Below, piece by piece: positions 1-5,474 of a DNA stretch of 5,474 bases. The notes beneath the pieces are model-generated. The model was not told the DNA's origin. It did no database searches and worked only from the letters and a program-made list of their open reading frames with translations. The first letter of the stretch is position 1. Every line of letters begins with the position of its first letter. Location of the stretch: positions 1 through 5,474 of the forward strand of contig PMOF01000322.1 of the NCBI GenBank assembly GCA_003162495.1, written 5' to 3'. Made by a program: the position numbers and the translations under genes. This stretch comes from Acidobacteriaceae bacterium. Lineage in GTDB: Bacteria; Acidobacteriota; Terriglobia; Terriglobales; Acidobacteriaceae.

Positions 1-450
1 TTGTTTATTACGCGCAACGCGGGCAACGTGGTGCCGATCACGAGCAACGACGTGGATGGGGTGACGGCGACGATTGAATACGCGGTGGAGGTGCTGCGGG
101 TGAAGGGCGCGATTCTCTGCGGGCACTCCGACTGCGGGGCGCTGAAGGCGGCCTTGAACCCGAAGGGTCTGGAGAATATGCCCAAGGCGCGGCGCTGGCT
201 GAGCCATGTGGAGGCGGCTTTCAGTCATCGCCAGCCGCTTAACCCGGCAGATGGAGAAAGCGCGGAGCTGGCTTCGCTGATTCGCGGTAACGTGGTGGCG
301 CAGTTGCTGAATTTGAAGGCGCAGCCGGCGGTGGCGCGGGCCGTAAAGGAGGGGCGGCTGGCGGTGCACGGATGGTATTACGACATTCTCAGCGGACGGA
401 TTGAGCAATATGACGAAGCGATGGGGCGGTTCTTGCCGTGGGCGCAGTGA
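1..450 (+). CDS. Beta-class carbonic anhydrase, 5'-truncated by window edge
   Basis: Catalyses the reversible hydration of CO2 to bicarbonate in the cytoplasm with a Zn2+ cofactor. The visible 149 residues hold the family's RNAGN motif (residues 5-9), the segment DVDGVTATIEYAV (17-29), the second and third zinc ligands in GHSDCGA (His42 and Cys45, a His-x-x-Cys pair), and the C-terminal signature HGWYYDI..G (123-131). The first zinc ligand and its Asp-Arg dyad (Cys-x-Asp-x-Arg) normally lie about 40 residues before RNAGN, so they must be upstream of the window. Beta-CAs usually have about 200-230 residues, so roughly 60-70 residues are missing. The TTG at base 1 is therefore an internal Leu codon, not the start. 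The gene ends in TGA at 448-450, converging on the next gene across 16 bases. A hydratase of the CynT/Can type is most likely; the subtype cannot be settled from this fragment. Confidence 0.95.
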   Translation: MFITRNAGNVVPITSNDVDGVTATIEYAVEVLRVKGAILCGHSDCGALKAALNPKGLENMPKARRWLSHVEAAFSHRQPLNPADGESAELASLIRGNVVAQLLNLKAQPAVARAVKEGRLAVHGWYYDILSGRIEQYDEAMGRFLPWAQ

Positions 451-466
451 CCTGGACAGGAAAAGG

Positions 467-1315
467 CTACTGGCCGAAATGGAAGCTTAATCCCAAGTTC
501 GCGTTCATCATGTCGATGCCCGGATTGACCGGGACCATGAAAGCATTTGAGAAATGAAAATCGTTCCAGAGACCCAGGCGCAGGCCAAGGCGCGAGGTCA
601 GCCGGGTTTGCACGCCGAAGCCGGACTGCATGGTGAAGTTTAAATAAGTCGCGTCCTGCGTGAGGACCTTTTTTGGAAAGGCGATCAAGCCACCCTTGGC
701 GGTCAGATAGGGTTCGATGGCTTTCTTGTTGCGCCACAACATGCGAAAGCCGATCGGCGAAATAGCAAATCCAGGCACGATCTCGTGGGCAAAGGTAGTT
801 GGCTGGCCCCAGGGTAAAGTCTGGGTCGGTTCATTCAGCAGAACCAACGGTAAAATCTCCGCCACATAATCCACGCGGGCTTTCAGGAAATAGTCCCAGG
901 AATGACGGTCGTACTCGACGCCCGCCGTGTAGAGCTTGCAGTCTCTTCCACTGGCAAAGATTCTGTAATTGCCATAAGAAGCCATTCCTTCCACGATAAT
1001 TTCGCTCTCGATGGGCTGTTTAGGAGGGGCTGTTGTGGTGACCGCGGCCTGTGCGGCGGGCGGGGTGTCGGTGGTCTGTTTGTCTGGCGGAATGTTGGGG
1101 TCGGGAGGGGTGTTCAGGAGGGTGATGGCATCGCTCAGGGCGGTTTGCGTTGCGATCTCTGGTGCGGTTTCCCTCGTTTGAGGGTGCACGAGTCTGGGTG
1201 CAAGAAGGCAGAGCGCTGACAGCAGGAGAAGCAGGTCGAGGCGATGATTTCCGGGCAAGCAATGAATACTCTGCCGCGGTGTACATACAGACTCAATAGC
1301 TCGAAATCTCTGCAA
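467..1315 (-). CDS. PagL-like lipid A 3-O-deacylase / acyloxyacyl hydrolase homologue
   Basis: Probably an outer-membrane beta-barrel enzyme that removes an ester-linked acyl chain from lipid A. Numbering from the TTG at 1315 (282 residues): a hydrophobic core at 27-40 fits a signal peptide, followed by a Pro/Thr/Ala-rich low-complexity spacer (about 45-103). A domain of alternating beta-strand-like segments (about 105-280) ends in SFHFGQ. Near the end lies His254-x-Ser256-Asn257 followed by NPGI and Asp268. In PagL the catalytic His126, Ser128 and Glu140 have the same spacing, so His and Ser are conserved and the acid is Asp. The start is uncertain. TTG at 1315 follows an in-frame stop (one codon away) and has GGGTGA just upstream. 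TTG at 1258 would put the signal peptide at the very N-terminus (263 residues) and is a more natural precursor. No ATG or GTG gives a usable start. The barrel assignment is from motif and family resemblance; a non-enzymatic barrel is the alternative. Confidence 0.72.
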   Translation of the reverse strand: MQRFRAIESVCTPRQSIHCLPGNHRLDLLLLLSALCLLAPRLVHPQTRETAPEIATQTALSDAITLLNTPPDPNIPPDKQTTDTPPAAQAAVTTTAPPKQPIESEIIVEGMASYGNYRIFASGRDCKLYTAGVEYDRHSWDYFLKARVDYVAEILPLVLLNEPTQTLPWGQPTTFAHEIVPGFAISPIGFRMLWRNKKAIEPYLTAKGGLIAFPKKVLTQDATYLNFTMQSGFGVQTRLTSRLGLRLGLWNDFHFSNAFMVPVNPGIDMMNANLGLSFHFGQ

Positions 1316-1372
1316 TGGTCACCCGGCTGATTGAACTGAAATGGGCCCTTCTCTGCGTTGACTTTCCCCAAA

Positions 1373-1399
1373 ATTAAATGGTTTCGGGAAGTTCCGCAA
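1373..1399 (-). promoter_or_regulatory. Weak candidate promoter for the PagL-like gene
   Basis: On the minus strand TTTAAT (1373-1378) matches a sigma-70 -10 box at five of six positions and lies about 57 bases ahead of the first possible start codon. The only -35-like element is TTGCGG (1394-1399), matching three of six with a short 15-base spacer. The gene needs its own promoter because a strong terminator stands between it and the OmpA gene upstream. The location is reasonable but the sequence match is poor. Confidence 0.25.
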
Positions 1400-1460
1400 G
1401 GGGAAACAGCGCGCGGGCGCGGCCGGGGAAGAGGAATGGGCAACGGTGGGCGGGGCAAAG

Positions 1461-1511
1461 AAATGGGCCGATTCTGGATTCATGAGCACTGGAACCAGAA
1501 TCAGCCCATTT
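1461..1511 (-). terminator. Intrinsic terminator of the OmpA-family gene, possibly bidirectional
   Basis: Two 17-base arms, AAATGGGCCGATTCTGG (1461-1477) and CCAGAATCAGCCCATTT (1495-1511), are inverted copies with a single difference. In minus-strand RNA that difference forms a G-U pair, so the stem is unbroken; in plus-strand RNA it is a C-A mismatch. A further TTC/GAA pairing extends into the 17-base loop after a one-base bulge. The minus-strand stem ends in UUU and is followed by CUUU, with A residues before the stem. It starts 26 bases after the OmpA gene's stop codon. The plus side also has a T-rich run (TTTTTCATTT), so it could act both ways, but no plus-strand gene reads into it. Confidence 0.87.
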
Positions 1512-1537
1512 TTCATTTCACGCGATCGTGTGCCGGT

Positions 1538-3271
1538 TTACTGCGGAGGATTCGACTGACCGGCAGGATTTGGCGAGACAGCGGACTGCGAATACGCCGA
1601 GCCCTGCGCCGGTTGCATACCGGTCGCGGGCTGGGCTTGTGACTGGGCGCCGGATTGGGGCGCGGGGGCGGTTTGCGGAATGCCGATCGCGTCTCCCGAA
1701 ACCACTAATTCGACGCGGCGATTTTCGGCGCGACCGGAGTTAGTGGAGTTATCAGCGACCGGGTTGCTTTTGCCATACCCGGCAGCGGTGACATTGGCAT
1801 TCACCACACTTTGCGAAACCAGGTAATCGCGCACGCCGTCCGCGCGCTTTTCAGATAACCTCTGGTTATACTCCTCAGAGCCGATGTTATCGGTATATCC
1901 CTCGACCTGAAGCTTCAAGTTAGGATAGGCAAGCAGAATTCCAGACACCTTGGCGAGCTTTTCGCGGGCTTCCGGCTTCAGGGTGAATTTGTTGAAGTCG
2001 AAGAGAACGTCCGACATGTTGACGATCAGGCCGCGGGCGGTTTCAGTGGTTTGCAACACGGCATTCAACTGCTGCTTGAGTCGCTCGCGCACCTGCTCTG
2101 CCTGCTCAGAGGCCTGCTGAGCGCTTTGTTCGGCTGCCTGCTGGGCATCGCGAGCTTTCTGTGCGCGGGCTTCGGATTCGGCCGCATCAGCGCGGGCCTG
2201 TGCCGCCGCGGCGTCGGCTTGCGCGCGCTGGGCAGCCTGCTGCTGGGCTTCGACCTGCGCCTGCTGGGCAGCTAACTGAGATTGCTGGGCGTCCGCCTGG
2301 GATTGCCGCGCGGCTTGCTCGGCGTCCAGGCGAGCCTGACGGACAGCGGCATCATCCTCCGCCTTGATCTTGCGAATGGTGATGATGCGCGCGTCTTCAG
2401 CCGACTGCACGGCTTCACGGGCGAAGGTGATGGTCTCTTTGCGGTCGCTCTTGCGGCGATTGATGTCCTGGGCATTCTGGAGGGCCGTGTTCGCGGTGGC
2501 CATGGTGTCCGCGGCGTATTTTTCTGCTCCGGCTGCGTCGGCGATCTCGACCGCATTGACGGCCTCGTAGAGTTCCAGAGGCGAGCGCTCATCGCGCCTG
2601 ATCGGATTCAGCACCGTGTGGCGTCCCGCGGTTTCCGCGTAGGCTCCACGCGGCAGCAGGGTGTAGTGTGCATTTACCTGTTCGATCACACCCTGGGTTT
2701 TGTCGTCGATGGAGTTTTGCATCACCACGGCGTCACTGGGTGTCGTTACGGCGTAGTAGGGTTCGGCGGTCAGGATCAGGCCGAACGCCTGCAGGTTGCT
2801 GGTGACGGTGAGATGGTCCTTGTCTTTCGATCCGGTGGGCAGTATTTCGCCGAGATTGACGGGGCGGCCTTCCGGAGTAATCGCCCACAGCACGTAGGTC
2901 AGGTACTCGGGGCCGAAGCCGTTGGCGGGCGACAATCCCTCGAATTCAGCGTCGATGACGGTGCGGCCCAGCTTGCTGTCCACTTTGGCGGAACCCTTCG
3001 CTTGGGGGAGAAGGCTTGTGCCCTCAAAGCCGATTTTGGTCGACCCGTTGCGATGGAAGTAGTTGATTGCAGGGATGTCGCGAGCCACAACCTGAATCTT
3101 GTAGAGGGGAACATTGTCGTAGGTTCCCTGTGGTCCCGTTGGCAGCACGTTGGGCTGGTCCTGGGGCGCGTTGTTTTGGGCCGTGGGATTGGTTTCCTGC
3201 CCGGCCAACATGGCTGATGCAGCCAGGATGAATACCAGAAAGCTGTACTTGGTCTTGTTTATCGAGATCAT
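1538..3271 (-). CDS. OmpA-family peptidoglycan-binding protein with DUF4398-like helix and long coiled coil
   Basis: Envelope protein that should link a long periplasmic rod or outer-membrane module to peptidoglycan. ATG at 3271 is chosen because GAGGAG lies 7 bases upstream and a signal peptide follows directly (residues 1-24, ending near SAMLAG). Longer in-frame starts up to 3358 would bury that signal. Architecture (577 residues): polar linker 25-52; beta-rich module 53-205 containing YLTYVLWAITPEGRPVNLGE (124-143) and TAEPYYAV (168-175); helical segment about 233-300 resembling DUF4398; Ala/Gln-rich coiled coil about 300-412; OmpA C-terminal domain 417-524; Gln/Pro/Ala/Ser tail 526-577. 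In the OmpA domain, Asp461 in GYTDNIGS and Arg476 in LSEKRA correspond to E. coli OmpA Asp271 and Arg286, which bind the diaminopimelate of peptidoglycan, and NRRVEL (517-522) closes the fold. There is no obvious transmembrane barrel. Monocistronic: its own terminator follows and dnaK diverges upstream. Confidence 0.93.
   Translation of the reverse strand: MISINKTKYSFLVFILAASAMLAGQETNPTAQNNAPQDQPNVLPTGPQGTYDNVPLYKIQVVARDIPAINYFHRNGSTKIGFEGTSLLPQAKGSAKVDSKLGRTVIDAEFEGLSPANGFGPEYLTYVLWAITPEGRPVNLGEILPTGSKDKDHLTVTSNLQAFGLILTAEPYYAVTTPSDAVVMQNSIDDKTQGVIEQVNAHYTLLPRGAYAETAGRHTVLNPIRRDERSPLELYEAVNAVEIADAAGAEKYAADTMATANTALQNAQDINRRKSDRKETITFAREAVQSAEDARIITIRKIKAEDDAAVRQARLDAEQAARQSQADAQQSQLAAQQAQVEAQQQAAQRAQADAAAAQARADAAESEARAQKARDAQQAAEQSAQQASEQAEQVRERLKQQLNAVLQTTETARGLIVNMSDVLFDFNKFTLKPEAREKLAKVSGILLAYPNLKLQVEGYTDNIGSEEYNQRLSEKRADGVRDYLVSQSVVNANVTAAGYGKSNPVADNSTNSGRAENRRVELVVSGDAIGIPQTAPAPQSGAQSQAQPATGMQPAQGSAYSQSAVSPNPAGQSNPPQ
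2087..2344 (-). repeat. Low-complexity Ala/Gln coiled-coil coding segment
   Basis: Encodes residues 310-395 of the OmpA-family protein, almost wholly built from Ala, Gln, Glu, Asp and Arg in short degenerate units such as AQQAQVEAQQQ, AQADAAAAQARADAAE and QQASEQAEQ. The DNA is correspondingly repetitive (many CTGCTGGGC and GCCTGCT variants on the plus strand). The Ala spacing and alternating charges fit a long uninterrupted alpha-helical coiled coil, as in TolA-like periplasmic spacers. Units are not exact, so this is a compositional repeat rather than a tandem array. Such segments often vary in length between strains, which I infer but cannot test here. Confidence 0.7.
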
Positions 3272-3278
3272 TTCAGGA

Positions 3279-3284
3279 CTCCTC
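3279..3284 (-). promoter_or_regulatory. Shine-Dalgarno site fixing the OmpA-family start
   Basis: On the minus strand GAGGAG stands 7 bases before ATG at 3271. This is close to ideal and decides the start in favour of the 577-residue form over the 606-residue open frame, whose additional 29 residues are Pro/Arg-rich and precede the signal peptide. Confidence 0.88.
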
Positions 3285-3567
3285 AGGGTGGTGCGGTGAG
3301 TTGGGCCAGCGATCGGCCACGAACCGCGGGGCGCGGCGTTCGCTCCGAAACCTTGCAAATGGTTGGATGCCGACTGCGGCAGCGATGGGGGTCTGGCAGG
3401 CGCCGGAAGGCAAAAAGAAGGGTTAATAAAGGGGTTGCGCGGGCGAGACGCGATTCCTTGCCGGATTGCGGTGAGCTTAGGGCGACCGGACGTTTTTTGG
3501 AGGCTTTTTGAAGCGGCATCGAGGTGAAAGAGGCCATGCTTGGTTTATGGAGAAATTATCAAATAAA

Positions 3568-3588
3568 GTTGACACTATCTCACTCAAT
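3568..3588 (+). promoter_or_regulatory. HAIR-like inverted repeat overlapping a TTGACA -35 box, upstream of dnaK
   Basis: Left half GTTGACA (3568-3574), seven bases, right half ACTCAAT (3582-3588). The HspR operator HAIR is CTTGAGT, seven bases, ACTCAAG. The spacing is exact; the right half matches six of seven and the left half four of seven. True dyad symmetry is limited to TTGA and TCAA eleven bases apart. TTGACA (3569-3574) is also a perfect sigma-70 -35 box, but no good -10 lies 16-19 bases on (nearest: CATCTT at 3593-3598, or TACTAT at 3598-3603, too far). If real, a repressor bound here would cover the -35 box and give heat-inducible dnaK expression. HspR-HAIR control of dnaK is known in actinobacteria; its use in this organism is inference. 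Confidence 0.33.
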
Positions 3589-3622
3589 GGTGCATCTTAC
3601 TATGTGTTAGAAATTTATGGAT

Positions 3623-3630
3623 GAGGCGGG
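3623..3630 (+). promoter_or_regulatory. Probable ribosome-binding site of dnaK
   Basis: GAGGCGGG lies upstream of the dnaK ATG at 3640. The GAGG core is 13 bases from the start, longer than the usual 5-9, and the rest of the purine-rich run ends 9 bases away. The start itself is not in doubt because the protein begins with the canonical Hsp70 N-terminus, so this site only indicates a slightly stretched spacing. Confidence 0.5.
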
Positions 3631-3639
3631 AAACCGAAC

Positions 3640-5474
<1,835 letters not shown>

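Larger units (their letters stand above)
3272..3639. other. Divergent intergenic region between the OmpA-family gene and dnaK
   Basis: This 368-base stretch has no credible gene. It splits in two by composition. Bases 3272-3540 are mostly GC-rich and form the OmpA leader side. They hold a short GC-rich imperfect dyad (CGAAC at 3320-3324 with GTTCG at 3338-3342) and an AT-rich island on the minus strand, TTTATTAAC (3422-3430), that could be a -10 region but has no matching -35. Bases 3541-3620 are AT-rich (25 of 80 are G or C) and carry the likely dnaK promoter and operator. The 8-base word TTTATGGA occurs at both ends of that island (3544-3551 and 3614-3621). I see no riboswitch, CIRCE element (TTAGCACTC inverted repeat) or convincing sigma-32 promoter. 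Confidence 0.8.

Noticed and set aside
451..466. Terminator between the carbonic anhydrase gene and the PagL-like gene
   Set aside because: The 16-base gap has only CCTG/CAGG with a two-base loop and no T-run; no stable hairpin is visible.
1282..1300. Lipobox in the N-terminus of the PagL-like protein
   Set aside because: No Leu-x-Gly/Ala/Ser-Cys pattern is present; the Cys in the hydrophobic core is preceded by Leu, so a lipoprotein is unlikely.
2282..3217. 311-codon open frame on the plus strand inside the OmpA-family gene
   Set aside because: It is fully antisense to a gene with clear domains and a good ribosome-binding site. Its Gly/Val/Arg-rich product has no recognisable motif, and long antisense frames are expected in GC-rich coding DNA.
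3272..3358. 29-residue N-terminal extension of the OmpA-family protein
   Set aside because: It would precede a normal signal peptide, has no ribosome-binding site comparable with GAGGAG before ATG 3271, and is Pro/Arg/Thr-rich as expected of non-coding leader.
3505..3540. Possible sigma-32 promoter (TTTTTGAAG and GGCCATGCT) ahead of dnaK
   Set aside because: The elements match CTTGAAA and CCCCAT poorly and the spacer is longer than the usual 12-14 bases.
3602..3610. ATGTGTTAG as an inverted partner of TTGACACTAT at 3569-3578
   Set aside because: The arms are imperfect and 23 bases apart; the TTGA/TCAA pair with HAIR spacing is the better explanation of the symmetry.

Overview
The window is a GC-rich bacterial chromosomal segment with four protein genes and no mobile element, CRISPR array, tRNA or rRNA that I can see. 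The host is a diderm (Gram-negative type) bacterium. DnaK carries the extra segment in its N-terminal domain (about residues 78-105) typical of Gram-negative DnaKs, and two of the four genes encode outer-membrane or periplasmic envelope proteins. The combination of a PagL-like acyloxyacyl-hydrolase homologue with a Pro/Thr-rich spacer and an OmpA protein with a distinctive 'YLTYVLWAITPEG' N-terminal module makes me favour Acidobacteriota. That placement is an inference from remembered family resemblance, not a database result.

Layout from left to right: (1) the 3' part of a beta-class carbonic anhydrase gene on the + strand, cut by the left edge (1-450). (2) Convergent to it, with a 16-base gap, a minus-strand gene for a PagL-like lipid A deacylase homologue (467-1258 or 467-1315). 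(3) A 222-base spacer holding a very strong hairpin terminator for the next gene. (4) A minus-strand gene for a 577-residue OmpA-family protein (1538-3271) made of a signal peptide, a beta-rich module, a DUF4398-like helical segment, a long Ala/Gln coiled coil, a peptidoglycan-binding OmpA domain and a low-complexity tail. (5) A 368-base divergent intergenic region whose last 100 bases are AT-rich and carry a TTGACA box overlapping a sequence that resembles the HspR operator (HAIR). (6) dnaK on the + strand (from 3640), cut by the right edge about 25 codons before its expected end.

The genes do not form one operon. The hairpin separates the OmpA gene from the deacylase-like gene, and dnaK faces the other way. 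The common theme of the middle genes is the outer membrane: lipid A editing and anchoring to peptidoglycan. DnaK is the general cytoplasmic Hsp70. The points most worth following are the HAIR-like operator ahead of dnaK, the Asp in place of Glu in the PagL-like catalytic triad, and the composite architecture of the OmpA-family protein. I did not find a convincing new defence, mobile or RNA system.
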